A stretch of DNA of 64,000 bases from Ktedonobacter racemifer DSM 44963 (GCF_000178855.1 NZ_ADVG01000005.1:248001-312000), one strand, 5' to 3'. Positions 7,329-16,448 are shown, numbered from the stretch's first letter. The notes: generated by a model not told the origin, from the sequence alone. Made by a program: numbers and translations.

Positions 7329-9201
7329 CTCTCACGGGTAGGTATGTGTTGAGAGAGCCTGGGGAGAGGTGGGAGAAGCAAGAAAAAGAGGAATAAAGCA
7401 GACGGATCGCTAGAGCCTGCCGATAGAAAAAGAAGAAACCGTTTCGAACTTTGACTTACAAGGGGAAAGCGATGTCTTCTCTTTCTACGATACCACAGTG
7501 GCAAGGGGAGGTGCAGAAACACTTGCCGAGCTTGAGCCTGCCCCAGGCGCGGGTGGTGGGGTTGTGGAGCTACGCGATGGTGTTCACCAAGAGCAGTGGG
7601 ATCACGCAGGTCAGCAATTGGTTAGCCAATGTGTTGCAGTGTCCGCGTGGGCGGCTGCGTCAGCGCTTGCGGGAAGCGGAGTACGAAGCGTCGGCCAAAC
7701 GGGGAGCCAGGCGACGGGAGGTGAAAGTGGAAGAGTGCTTTGCCGATTTGCTGCGGTGGGTCATCCAGAATTGGCAAGGGAAGCACGAATTGGCGCTGGC
7801 GCTGGATGCAACGACACTGGGAGAACGGTTCACGGTGCTCTCGATCAGTGTGGTGTATCGTGGGTGTGCGATCCCGGTGGCCTGGCACTTTCTGCGGGCG
7901 AAGGAGGCAGGAAGCTGGCAAGAGCCTCTCGAAGCGCTGTTGCAATCCTTGCAAGGAGCGATCCCTGTGGACTGGAAAGTGCTCGTGATGGCAGATCGCG
8001 GATTGTACGCGCCCTGGCTGTACCGGGCCATCCAGCGCCTAGGGTGGCATCCGATGCTGCGGGTCAAAGAGGGAATGAGCCTGCGGGCGGTGGGCGAGGA
8101 GACGTTTCGCCCGATTGGGGAGCGCGTCGTCCGCCACGGGCGCAGATGGAGTGGGCGAGGGGTGTGGAGTGAACAGGGGACGCCGAGAGAGGGAACGGTG
8201 CTGGTGCGATGGGAGAGGGGATATGATGAGGAGTTGGCGGTGGTGACGGATCTCTCGGGAGAGGAAGCGGAGGGGGCGTGGTACCAGATGCGATTTTGGA
8301 TCGAAGACGAATTCAAGGATGAGAAACGCGGGGGATGGCGGTGGGAACAGACGAAAATGACCGATCCGGGGCGGGCCAGTCGGCGATGGTTGGCGATGGC
8401 GGTGGCGATGCATTGGGTCGTGCTGGTCGGAGGGGAGCAAGAGGTCAGGCAACAAGCAGAGAAGCGTCGGCCAAAGGCGGGAAGCAAGGGGAAAGTGGGT
8501 CGTCCGCGCAAGCAGTTCCATCGTCCCCGCGGGCGAGAACTGAGTTGTTTTGTGCGGGGGCAACAGGCTATCAGTGCAGCAGTCATGCGCGGGGAGAATC
8601 TGCCTATGGGCACGGGAGTAGGAGAGTCCTGGCCGAGGCAGGTGTATGCGGTGGGCAAGCCCCCCTCCAGTTGGGTGAAAAAGCGCAAGCACAAAGAAGA
8701 GCGTCAACGGCAACGCAAAAGCAAACAAAGCGAGCAGAAACGGCAGGAGAAAGTGCAGGCGCAGGCGCACGAGGCCGAATGCCGCGCTCAGCACAAAAAC
8801 GCCAGAGCGCAACGCACACGAGAACAGGAGGAACAGCGCACACGGCATCGAGAGGAGAAAGCCCAGCGCGTGCGAGAACACGAAGCACACCGAGCGCAAC
8901 GCACACGGGAAAAAGTGTCGCGCACGCAAGAACAGGAGCACGAGCACGAGAGGAAACGTGAGGCGCGGCGGCAGCGTCACGAGGAACAGGAGCAGATCCG
9001 CGCCCAACGCCAGCTGTGGCATGAGGAGTGTGCGCGCACACGGTACCAACGTCAGGTTCGCACCCAGGAGCGTGTCGCCCGCCAGGCCCAGAGCTTTCTT
9101 GATCCGGCGCATCCCGAACCGTCTCGGCAAGCAAATCCTCCCTGATCTACCTGATGAGGTGGCTCACCAAGGGTCTTCAATGAAATACCTACCCGTGAAA
9201 A
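7329..9201 (+). mobile_element. complete IS4-family insertion sequence, 1873 bp
   Basis: The left end CTCTCACGGGTAGGTAT (7329-7345) and the reverse complement of the right end (9185-9201) agree at 15 of 17 positions, forming terminal inverted repeats. The element is bounded by an 11-bp direct repeat and carries one transposase gene. The undamaged ends and duplications, and the exact frame of the host gene once it is removed, point to a recent insertion. Confidence 0.92.
7472..9145 (+). CDS. IS4-family DDE transposase with a long charged tail
   Basis: The catalytic residues are visible: D112 in D-A-T-T-L-G, D175 in M-A-D-R-G-L, and E278 within Y-x2-R-x3-E-x6-K (Y-Q-M-R-F-W-I-E...K), the YREK signature of the IS4 family. 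The core ends near residue 390. About 165 further residues are almost entirely Arg, Glu, Gln, Lys, His and Ala, predicted as a highly charged helix or coiled coil, followed by a short tail. IS4 transposases are usually 400-480 aa, so 557 aa is long. AAGGGG precedes ATG 7472, which is preferred over 7451. The reading frame is intact. Confidence 0.92.
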   Translation: MSSLSTIPQWQGEVQKHLPSLSLPQARVVGLWSYAMVFTKSSGITQVSNWLANVLQCPRGRLRQRLREAEYEASAKRGARRREVKVEECFADLLRWVIQNWQGKHELALALDATTLGERFTVLSISVVYRGCAIPVAWHFLRAKEAGSWQEPLEALLQSLQGAIPVDWKVLVMADRGLYAPWLYRAIQRLGWHPMLRVKEGMSLRAVGEETFRPIGERVVRHGRRWSGRGVWSEQGTPREGTVLVRWERGYDEELAVVTDLSGEEAEGAWYQMRFWIEDEFKDEKRGGWRWEQTKMTDPGRASRRWLAMAVAMHWVVLVGGEQEVRQQAEKRRPKAGSKGKVGRPRKQFHRPRGRELSCFVRGQQAISAAVMRGENLPMGTGVGESWPRQVYAVGKPPSSWVKKRKHKEERQRQRKSKQSEQKRQEKVQAQAHEAECRAQHKNARAQRTREQEEQRTRHREEKAQRVREHEAHRAQRTREKVSRTQEQEHEHERKREARRQRHEEQEQIRAQRQLWHEECARTRYQRQVRTQERVARQAQSFLDPAHPEPSRQANPP

Positions 9202-9212
9202 GAGAGGGAGGG
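9202..9212. repeat. target site duplication, right copy
   Basis: An exact second copy of the 11-bp sequence found at 7318-7328, directly after the right inverted repeat. Confidence 0.9.
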
Positions 9213-9672
9213 GGGAAAACCGTGAGAAAAATCCAATGGATTGGCAGTATCAATGAGAGTTTTGCCATTGAGATCATCGATACTCATTGTTTGCAGCACT
9301 TCCAGAGAGACATTCCCAGCAGTGGCATTCAGAAGAATTTCGCCATGAGCCGCCGTTTGCGCAAACGTTCCCAGTTGAATCTCTGAGTGCTGTTCTTTCC
9401 ACTCATGGAAGGGAAGATTACTCCAGACATCCAATTGTGTACGCGCCAGTGTGGTAGTTACATCACGTGTGCCGAGCATGACTTCGTGATTGCATTCGGC
9501 GAGTTTCGTTGCCAGTGTACGCCCCACAATTCCTGTTCCAAGTACCCCAAATTTCATCGGATCAGCCTCCATTCTTTAAGTAGCTGACATGCCTGTCCAC
9601 TATTCAGTTTCATAACAGCCGCAGCTTATAAATGCACGTTCAAGTATTTAAGTAAAAAAAACACGCAAAAAG

Positions 9673-10104
9673 CTAACGCTCAAGATTGGTTGCGACAGTC
9701 TCCAGCAGGCGACGCAAAAGGATACACTCAGCTTCCGTCAATCCCTGCGTGAGTTGCTTCTCCAGATCTTGCCACATCTGCCAGGAGGGTTCACAGAGAC
9801 TGCGCCCCTGCTCTGTTAAGTAGACCCTCGATATGCGTGCATCATTGCTATCAGCTCTACGCTCAACAAGTCCAGCACGCTCTATACGCTGGACAACCTT
9901 GGTGATCGTTGAGAGATCAACATTGTGAATAGTCGCTAGTTCTGATTGAGTTAAACCATCCTCTCTCTGAAGAGAGAGCAGCAACATTTCCTGACCAACA
10001 TAGAGATTGATGTGTTTTAAACGCATACTCGCTACACGGTTATGAGCCCTGCCAGCGCGGATGAGTTGACCACCAATCAGATGACCAACAAGAGTGAGAT
10101 CCAT
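9673..10104 (-). CDS. MarR-family transcriptional regulator
   Basis: This 143-aa protein has a winged helix typical of MarR: L-T-Q-S-E-L-A-T-I-H-N-V-D-L-S-T-I-T-K-V-V-Q-R-I-E, then L-V-E-R-R-A-D-S-N-D-A-R and the wing V-Y-L-T-E-Q-G. MarR proteins bind palindromes as dimers and release DNA on binding phenolic or oxidising ligands. AAGGAGA precedes the ATG. It lies upstream of the F420-reductase-like pseudogene on the same strand, so its original target may be lost. The inverted repeat ATACTTG-N7-CAAGTAT upstream is a likely autoregulatory site. Confidence 0.88.
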   Translation of the reverse strand: MDLTLVGHLIGGQLIRAGRAHNRVASMRLKHINLYVGQEMLLLSLQREDGLTQSELATIHNVDLSTITKVVQRIERAGLVERRADSNDARISRVYLTEQGRSLCEPSWQMWQDLEKQLTQGLTEAECILLRRLLETVATNLER

Positions 10105-10159
10105 AATTTGTATTCTCCTTGTATCCTTCCATTACTTGGATGTCCATATAATATTTCAA

Positions 10160-10180
10160 ATACTTGCACCTGTCAAGTAT
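10160..10180. promoter_or_regulatory. probable MarR operator
   Basis: ATACTTG (10160-10166) and CAAGTAT (10174-10180) form a perfect inverted repeat 56 bp upstream of the marR start. A related CAAGTATTTAAGTA box at 9641-9654 precedes the F420-reductase-like gene. The shared half-site suggests both were controlled by this MarR. Confidence 0.5.
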
Positions 10181-10309
10181 CTCAAAAAATGTAGCCACTG
10201 GAGCGAAGAAAGCAGTGTATGCAAGCCCCATTCTCTTGCACAGGCCCCACCCCTCTCAGCTATAATTTGTATAGGACAAAAAGCGAAAAACGACGCGGGA
10301 TATGCTCAT

Positions 10310-13147
10310 ATGGAGAGAAACAGCCACACCAACTCGATATCTTCCCCACGCTTGCCTTTGCAGATGACGGCCACCATCGGCAGAGAGCAGGAGATTCACG
10401 CTGTCAGTAGCCAGTTGCGCATGGAGAACACACGCCTGGTCACGCTGACTGGTCCTGGTGGCGTGGGGAAGACGCGCCTGAGCCTGGAAATTGCTCGCAC
10501 TCTGCAAGATGCCTTCCCTCGCTCCATCTTCTTCGTCTCGCTCGCGCCTCTCCGCGAGCGCGAGCAGATCCTGCTGGCGATTGCCAGCGCCTTTGGCGTC
10601 CATGAGGGAGGCAAGGAGACGCTGACGGAGCGCCTGGAGGCATACCTGAATGAACGCCGCTGCCTCCTGCTTCTCGATAACTTTGAGCATCTCCTTAAGG
10701 GCGCGGACCTCGTCGCCGAACTCCTGGCTACAGCCCCTCAACTCAAAATCCTGGTTACCAGCCGCGAACCGCTTCACCTGTATGGGGAGCAGGAAATAGA
10801 GGTTCTTCCGCTACCATTACCACGCCAGGCGGAGAACGCATACGTACCACGAGAAGAGAGCGCCGCTTTGCGCCTCTTCGTAGAGCGCGCACAGGCCGTC
10901 AAACCCTCCTTCACGCTGACTCAGGAGAACTACGCGACCATTGCAGAGATTTGCCAGCGGCTCGATGGCCTGCCTCTGGCGCTTGAGTTGGCGGCGGCCC
11001 GCATCAAAATTCTGAGTCCCCAGGCCCTGCTCACCCGCCTGAGCAGTCGCCTTACGCTACTGGTTGGGGGGCCACGCAACCTGCCACAGCGCCAGCAAAC
11101 GCTACGTAACGCCCTCAACTGGAGCTATGACCTGCTCACAGAGGCAGAGCGGCGCGCCTTCCGTCGCCTGGGGAGCTTGATTGGGACCTGGGATCTAGGA
11201 GCTGCGGCAGCCTGTATGGCTATAAGCAGTGAAAGCGAAGCCCTGGAAATGCTCTCCTCACTGGTGGATAAAAGCCTGGTGCGCTCCCTGGCTTCAGAGC
11301 GGGACGAGCCACACTTTATGCTGCTAGAGACCCTCCACGAATACGCCTGCGCCTCCCTCCAGCAGAGCGGAGAGCAGGAGGAGAGCGAGCATGGACACGC
11401 CAACTATTACCTGCGGCTGGCGGAGGAGGCCGACGCCAACATGCGCGGGTCAGAGCAGCAACACTGGCTGGCGCGGCTGGATCAAGAGTCGCCCAACCTG
11501 CTCCTGGCCCTGCACCGCGTCCTTGTCCGGCAAAATGCACAGCTAGCCCTGCGCCTGGGAAGCGCCCTGAGTGACTATCTGCTCTTGCGCCATACGCAGA
11601 GCACACAGCATAACTGGCTGGAAGAGATTCTGGCCCTTGACGCGAGCGCGGAGCTACACTCATACCGGGCACGCATCCTCTATGTTGCGGTTTGTCAGGC
11701 CCGCCTGCAAGGCAACACGGCTCGCGCCAGCCAGCGCCTGGAGGAGTGCCTGGAACTTGCCGAGCGGGTTGACGACCTGCGCGTGAGGGCTTTGGCCCTG
11801 AGCGAGTTGGGCATGCTCGCCATGCAGCGGGGAGAATATGCCCGGGCGCGCGAGCTCGCCATGCAGGGTATACAGGTGCTCAGCACGACCAGCGATAAAT
11901 GGGGTAAGTCCGCTCTGCACCGCATCTATGGCAATATCGCCAGCAAGCAGGGCGATGTCGACGCAGCCCAGACCCACTACCTGCTTAGCCTGATGCTGCT
12001 GCGCGAGGTGGGAGAGAAACGCGGGCTGGCCGAGGTCTACATCAGCCTGGCCACGATCATGCACCTGCGCGGCAAGCTGCGTAGCGCGCACTACCTCTAT
12101 CAACGCGGTCTCAACTACTTTGAAGCCCTGGAGGATCGCTGGGGACAGGTGCGCTGCCTCAATGGGACAGGAGCCGCCTATAGTGCTCAAGGAGCCTATG
12201 CCGAGGCCAATAAATACCTGGGGCAGGCGCTCACGCTCGCCCAGCAGTTGGGCGACCGCGAGGGGCAGGCAAGCGCCCTGAGCTACCTGGCTATGGCCCG
12301 GCTTAACCAGTGGCAGGAAGGAAAGGAACAACTGAGTGAGATTGCAACCACATTGAAAGAGAGTCTGCGTCTCGCCAACGAACTCAAAAACCTGCCCGGC
12401 AAAGCCTATACACTGCTGGCCCTGGGCGAGGTTGAACGCCTGTGTGACAACAGCCCGAGCGCCCAGGCATACTACAACCAGTGCCTGGACCTGGCCCAAC
12501 GTATGAACGATAAGCTCACGCACACACGCATCCTCTGCGCACAAGGAAGGCTGGCTCTTGAACAAGGAGAATATCAGCTCGCCTGCACGCTACTTAAGGA
12601 GAGCATTCAGCTTGCGTGGCAGACTGGCAACCATGTCGCGCTCGCGGGCGAGCTAGAGAGCGTGGCCCAGCTCTGCCTGGACTCACGGCAGCCCGAGCTG
12701 GCGGTCCAGCTCCTCGCCAGCGCCCACAGCCTGCGCGAGAAGCTCCAGACCCCACTCCCACCCATCCACCAGGCAAGGCACCAGCAGCTCTATACCAACC
12801 TGAAAAAGGAGATCAGCGCGGAGACATGGAGCGAGTCCTGGAACGTCGGTTGCGCTCTCCTGCTGGCCCAGGTCGTCGATCTCGTCTCTCACATCACGAT
12901 TCTCACCCAGGACACCACGAAGACGCAATCCATCACACCTTCCTCCGCCAATGCCTTCCACCTCACGGCCCGCGAGTGCGAGGTCCTACGCCTGCTCGCC
13001 CTGGGGCACCCCGACGCGCGCATCGCCCAGGAACTGGTGCTCAGCCGCCGCACCGTCAACACCCACCTGCGCTCCATCTACGCCAAGCTTGGGGTCAGCA
13101 CCCGCACCGCCGCCGCCCGCGTGGCCTTCGAGCAACAACTGGCATAG
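10310..13147 (+). CDS. NB-ARC/TPR ATPase regulator with LuxR-type HTH
   Basis: Domain order: a P-loop G-P-G-G-V-G-K-T-R near residues 47-56, a Walker-B-like L-L-L-L-D-N-F-E, and a winged-helix relay region (L-P-L-A-L-E-L-A-A-A-R). Many tetratricopeptide repeats fill about 380-800, and a C-terminal LuxR/FixJ HTH runs L-T-A-R-E-C-E-V-L-R-L-L-A-L-G, R-R-T-V-N-T-H-L. This is the MalT-like STAND architecture, in which a ligand and ATP drive oligomerisation and promoter activation. ATG 10310 is preferred because the upstream residues are not domain-like; its ribosome site is weak. Length is 945 aa. Its target is unknown; the marR gene is divergent. Confidence 0.85.
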   Translation: MERNSHTNSISSPRLPLQMTATIGREQEIHAVSSQLRMENTRLVTLTGPGGVGKTRLSLEIARTLQDAFPRSIFFVSLAPLREREQILLAIASAFGVHEGGKETLTERLEAYLNERRCLLLLDNFEHLLKGADLVAELLATAPQLKILVTSREPLHLYGEQEIEVLPLPLPRQAENAYVPREESAALRLFVERAQAVKPSFTLTQENYATIAEICQRLDGLPLALELAAARIKILSPQALLTRLSSRLTLLVGGPRNLPQRQQTLRNALNWSYDLLTEAERRAFRRLGSLIGTWDLGAAAACMAISSESEALEMLSSLVDKSLVRSLASERDEPHFMLLETLHEYACASLQQSGEQEESEHGHANYYLRLAEEADANMRGSEQQHWLARLDQESPNLLLALHRVLVRQNAQLALRLGSALSDYLLLRHTQSTQHNWLEEILALDASAELHSYRARILYVAVCQARLQGNTARASQRLEECLELAERVDDLRVRALALSELGMLAMQRGEYARARELAMQGIQVLSTTSDKWGKSALHRIYGNIASKQGDVDAAQTHYLLSLMLLREVGEKRGLAEVYISLATIMHLRGKLRSAHYLYQRGLNYFEALEDRWGQVRCLNGTGAAYSAQGAYAEANKYLGQALTLAQQLGDREGQASALSYLAMARLNQWQEGKEQLSEIATTLKESLRLANELKNLPGKAYTLLALGEVERLCDNSPSAQAYYNQCLDLAQRMNDKLTHTRILCAQGRLALEQGEYQLACTLLKESIQLAWQTGNHVALAGELESVAQLCLDSRQPELAVQLLASAHSLREKLQTPLPPIHQARHQQLYTNLKKEISAETWSESWNVGCALLLAQVVDLVSHITILTQDTTKTQSITPSSANAFHLTARECEVLRLLALGHPDARIAQELVLSRRTVNTHLRSIYAKLGVSTRTAAARVAFEQQLA

Positions 13148-13217
13148 CGCGGACACTCAAATGTGCGATACTAAGCAGACGGTAAAAACACATCTTTATT
13201 TCAGGGAGGGAAACCTT

Positions 13218-13277
13218 ATGTTTATCTATGATTTAGGCGATGGAGCATCCTTGCAGATTCTTGATATGCGTCCTTAG
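13218..13277 (+). pseudogene. 19-codon remnant of a GNAT acetyltransferase start (tentative)
   Basis: A strong ribosome site (AGGGAGGG) precedes an ATG and a 19-codon frame, MFIYDLGDGASLQILDMRP, ending at TAG 13275-13277. The residues resemble the first strand of RimL-type acetyltransferases (L-G-D-G-A-x-L-R-x-L-x-x-R). No later acetyltransferase motif was found downstream, so the rest appears deleted or scrambled. A genuine leader peptide is the alternative. The remaining sequence between 13148 and 13555 shows nothing else recognisable. Confidence 0.35.
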
Positions 13278-13555
13278 TCCGAAACTTTATGGCTATAGGC
13301 AATAGCTGCGCCCCATCTGAATACAGCATAGAATTGTGCGGGAATTCCCCATTGCGAGCCACCGGAGCATGCAAAGATAGACATGACCATTCAGCAATTT
13401 CCAGCAGAGATCTACGTTATATTGCCTACCTCCGTGTGATTTTGCCTCGTAAAATGCTGTGCTCAAGATACGTTATTTGCGTCAGGTGGGCGGGCGCTTT
13501 CTGGCCTAAAGTAGTGGTGTACAGAAAAACACTATCTATAAGGAGGCCAGAGAAG

Positions 13556-15010
13556 ATGGCGCAGACGACGAGCAATGCACAGACACAGACAGAGAACACA
13601 CAGCAGGCAGCAGGCCAGGGCAAAGTTGTACAAGTTCTGGGACCTGTGATCGATATCGAATTTCCCGCCGAGCACCTGCCACAGATCTATAATGAGCTGC
13701 GACTAACCAATCCCAGCAATGGCGAGGAGCTTTCGTGCGAGGTGGAGCAACATATTGGCAATAATTGGGTGCGCTGCGTGGCAATGGGACCAACGGAGGG
13801 CCTGATGCGTGGCATAGAGGTGCGCAATATGGGGCGGCCCATCACCGTTCCCGTGGGGGAGAAGACTCTGGGGCGCATCTTCAATGTGCTGGGAGAGCCT
13901 ATCGATAATAAAGAGGCCGTGGTGGACGCGCCCACGCTGCCCATTCATCGGCCCGCGCCCACGCTGGAGGACCAGACGAAGGATAGCGAGATCCTCGAAA
14001 CCGGCATCAAGGTCATCGACCTGATCTGCCCCTTTATGAAGGGTGGCAAGGTCGGGGCATTCGGCGGCGCAGGCACGGGCAAGACACTGATCATCCAGGA
14101 GTTGATTAACAATATCGCCATCAATCACGGTGGCTATAGCGTCTTCGCGGGCGTGGGCGAGCGCACACGTGAGGGCAATGATCTCTATCACGAGATGATC
14201 GAGCGCGGTGTGATTGATCGCGTTGCTATGATCTTTGGTCAGATGAACGAGCCTCCTGGTGCACGCCTGCGCGTTGCCCTGACTGGGCTGACCATGGCCG
14301 AGTACTTCCGCGACCAGGAGGGGAAAGACGTACTGCTCTTCATCGATAACATCTTCCGCTTCACCCAGGCGGGCGCTGAGGTCTCGGCCCTGCTTGGACG
14401 CATGCCCTCAGCAGTTGGCTACCAGCCCAACCTGGCGGAGGAAATGGGCGAGTTGCAGGAGCGCATTACCTCCACGAAAAAGGGGTCGATCACATCCCTT
14501 CAGGCCGTCTTCGTTCCCGCAGACGACTATACCGATCCCGCGCCTGCGACGACCTTCGCCCACCTGGATTCGACCGTGGTACTCGACCGGGCCATCGCCG
14601 AGCAGGCTCTCTTTCCCGCGGTGGATCCACTGGCCTCGGCTAGCCGCATCCTGGATCCTCAGATCGTGGGTGAGGAGCACTATAACACGGCCCGTGGCGT
14701 GCAGCGTACCCTCCAGCGCTATAACGAACTAGAGGACATCATTACCATCCTGGGCATCGATGACCTGGGCGAGGAGGATAAACTCACCATCTCGCGAGCG
14801 CGCAAGCTGAAGCAGTTTCTCTCGCAGCCCTTCGCGGTCGCAGAGGTCTTCACCGGGCGTGAGGGGCGCTATGTGTCCCTGCGCGAGACCGTTCGCGGCG
14901 TACGCGAAATACTTGAGGGCAAGCATGACGACATTCCCGAGAGCCTCTTCTACATGGCAGGCAACATCGACGAGGTTACCGCGCGTTTTGAGCAGGAAGG
15001 AAATAAATGA
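13556..15010 (+). CDS. atpD: F1-type ATP synthase beta subunit, encoded alone
   Basis: A 484-aa protein with all beta-subunit signatures: P-loop G-G-A-G-T-G-K-T near 168-176, catalytic Glu in G-V-G-E-R-T-R-E-G-N-D-L-Y, A-L-T-G-L-T-M-A-E-Y-F-R, Walker B L-L-F-I-D-N-I-F-R-F, and the A-L-L-G-R-M-P-S-A-V-G-Y-Q-P loop. AGGAGG precedes ATG 13556; the longer upstream frame lacks homology. The usual partners (alpha, gamma, epsilon) are not adjacent: a regulator lies upstream and a P450 downstream. It may be the only copy, detached from its operon, or a paralogue. The stretch before the P-loop (L-I-C-P-F-M-K-G-G-K) differs from the common L-x-A-P-Y form. Confidence 0.93.
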   Translation: MAQTTSNAQTQTENTQQAAGQGKVVQVLGPVIDIEFPAEHLPQIYNELRLTNPSNGEELSCEVEQHIGNNWVRCVAMGPTEGLMRGIEVRNMGRPITVPVGEKTLGRIFNVLGEPIDNKEAVVDAPTLPIHRPAPTLEDQTKDSEILETGIKVIDLICPFMKGGKVGAFGGAGTGKTLIIQELINNIAINHGGYSVFAGVGERTREGNDLYHEMIERGVIDRVAMIFGQMNEPPGARLRVALTGLTMAEYFRDQEGKDVLLFIDNIFRFTQAGAEVSALLGRMPSAVGYQPNLAEEMGELQERITSTKKGSITSLQAVFVPADDYTDPAPATTFAHLDSTVVLDRAIAEQALFPAVDPLASASRILDPQIVGEEHYNTARGVQRTLQRYNELEDIITILGIDDLGEEDKLTISRARKLKQFLSQPFAVAEVFTGREGRYVSLRETVRGVREILEGKHDDIPESLFYMAGNIDEVTARFEQEGNK

Positions 15011-15034
15011 TATGATGTAACCGCATATTGATGC

Positions 15035-15061
15035 AAAGTTAACCTTGTGAAAGTTAACTTT
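15035..15061. promoter_or_regulatory. inverted repeat before the P450 gene
   Basis: AAAGTTAAC and GTTAACTTT are exact reverse complements 9 nt apart, between atpD and the P450 start. This could be an operator for the P450 gene; no U-tract supports a terminator. Confidence 0.4.
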
Positions 15062-15092
15062 CAATATCTAGGAAGCGCTTCAGGGAGGATAT

Positions 15093-16448
15093 GTGAGCAC
15101 AGCAACCGAAATCGAGCAACTCTCTCCCCCACCACTGGCACCAGGATGGCCAGTAGTGGGGAATGCACTGGCCATGCAGCAGGATCTCGTGGCCTTTCTT
15201 GTCAAGCAATATCAGCAGTTGGGACCTATTTTTCGTATACGTGCTCTGAACCAGGAATTCGTCATCCTGGCGGGGCCAGAAGCCAACATCTTTGTGACAC
15301 AAATGGGGGCCGATAAATTTCGGTCGCATGAAGTCTGGGACGGCTTTGGTTGCGAGTTTGGCGCCCAAAATAGCCTGATAGCCATCGATGGTCCGGCACA
15401 CTCACAGATGCGCAAGCTCATGAAGCCCGCTTACTCGGTTAGCAACTTGCTGGCGGATATTCCGTTACTGGTTGATATCGCTCAGACTGTCGTCAAGCGT
15501 TTTCAGGTTGGCGAAGAGATCCCGGCGCTCACGCTCTTCCGCTTAATTGTCACTGAACAACTGGGCCGAGCCCTGGCCGACCATGCACCTGGCACCAATC
15601 TTCAGAGCATTATTACCACGATCCGGTTCGGACTCAATGTGCATATATCAAAGCAAACGCCCTCCTTTATGCTGAAGCTGCCATCCTATAAACGCGCGAA
15701 AAAGGACTACCTCGCAATGGGGCAGGAGATCGTGGACAAACATCGGACGACTGTGCGCGACAGAAAGGACCTGGTAGACAATATCCTGGAGGCGAGCCAG
15801 AAGCCTGAATTCCAGGATATGCTGGGCAGCGAGGAGCAAATTGTCTTTGCTTCGCTGGGTCCATTCGTGGCCGGACTCGACACTGCCGCCAACGAATGTA
15901 CCTTTCTGTTGTATGAGCTACTCAAGCATCCCCAGGTGCTCGAACAATGTGTAGAGGTAGCCGATCAGCTCTTCTCCGAAGGTCTGCCAACGCAGGAGCA
16001 AATTCGCGCGCACAATGTGCTACACGATGCGATGATGGAAACGCTTCGGCTGCACTCAATTGCCCCGGTTGTGACGCGAACGGCGGCCAAGGATTTTACC
16101 TTTGCTGGCCATTCGGTCAAAGAGGGGCAAAATGTCATGCTTGCCACGACCGTCAGCCATTTCCTGCCAAAATTCTATCCCGATCCCTATACATTCGATA
16201 TTGGACGCTATAGCGAAGAGCGCAAGGAACATAAGCAACGAGGGGCCTATAACCCCTTTGGCATCGGTACACATATCTGCCTGGGAGCCGGGGCCGCGGA
16301 GGCCCAGATCGTGTTGGTGATGGCCACACTCCTGCACCTGGCCCGCCTGGAACAGGTTTCTCCTCAGAGCAAGTTGCGTGTGAAGAATGATCCCACGCCG
16401 ACCTTTGGCACCGCCTTCCGCGTGCGCTTCAGCGAACATCGGCATTGA
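15093..16448 (+). CDS. cytochrome P450
   Basis: All core P450 motifs are present: the I-helix oxygen-activation motif A-G-L-D-T-A, the K-helix E-T-L-R (E316), and the heme loop F-G-I-G-T-H-I-C-L-G with the thiolate ligand at C396. It starts with GTG after AGGGAGGAT; an ATG two bases earlier runs directly into TGA. The 451-aa soluble form suits a bacterial class I P450 that needs ferredoxin and a reductase, neither of which is nearby. Substrate is unknown; the proline-rich N-terminus (P-P-P-L-A-P-G-W-P-V-V-G) resembles microsomal-like CYPs. Confidence 0.93.
   Translation: MSTATEIEQLSPPPLAPGWPVVGNALAMQQDLVAFLVKQYQQLGPIFRIRALNQEFVILAGPEANIFVTQMGADKFRSHEVWDGFGCEFGAQNSLIAIDGPAHSQMRKLMKPAYSVSNLLADIPLLVDIAQTVVKRFQVGEEIPALTLFRLIVTEQLGRALADHAPGTNLQSIITTIRFGLNVHISKQTPSFMLKLPSYKRAKKDYLAMGQEIVDKHRTTVRDRKDLVDNILEASQKPEFQDMLGSEEQIVFASLGPFVAGLDTAANECTFLLYELLKHPQVLEQCVEVADQLFSEGLPTQEQIRAHNVLHDAMMETLRLHSIAPVVTRTAAKDFTFAGHSVKEGQNVMLATTVSHFLPKFYPDPYTFDIGRYSEERKEHKQRGAYNPFGIGTHICLGAGAAEAQIVLVMATLLHLARLEQVSPQSKLRVKNDPTPTFGTAFRVRFSEHRH

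Larger units (their letters stand above)
6990..9557 (-). pseudogene. NADPH:F420-reductase-like gene, split by an IS4 element
   Basis: The N-terminal half (9557-9202) begins MKFGVLGTGIVGRTLATKL, a Rossmann G-x-G-x-x-G start, and runs to D-F-S-H-G-F-P-P-S-L-S. The C-terminal half (7317-6990) continues V-V-N-T-D-S-L-G-E-Q and V-V-K-A-L-N-T. This is the fold of NADPH-dependent F420 reductases and related NADP oxidoreductases. Removing the IS and one 11-bp target copy leaves 684 nt, exactly 227 codons plus stop, so the ancestral gene was intact when hit. GGAGG precedes the ATG at 9557; the ATG at 9572 is less likely. A MarR gene lies upstream on the same strand, and CAAGTAT-like boxes occur before both genes. 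Confidence 0.88.

Noticed and set aside
8039..9130. 363-codon frame antisense to the IS4 transposase
   Set aside because: The transposase has all catalytic motifs on the plus strand; the antisense frame is a by-product of its biased codon use.
13289..13555. 89-residue N-terminal extension of the ATPase beta subunit
   Set aside because: The added residues lack homology and the AGGAGG site before ATG 13556 marks the start.
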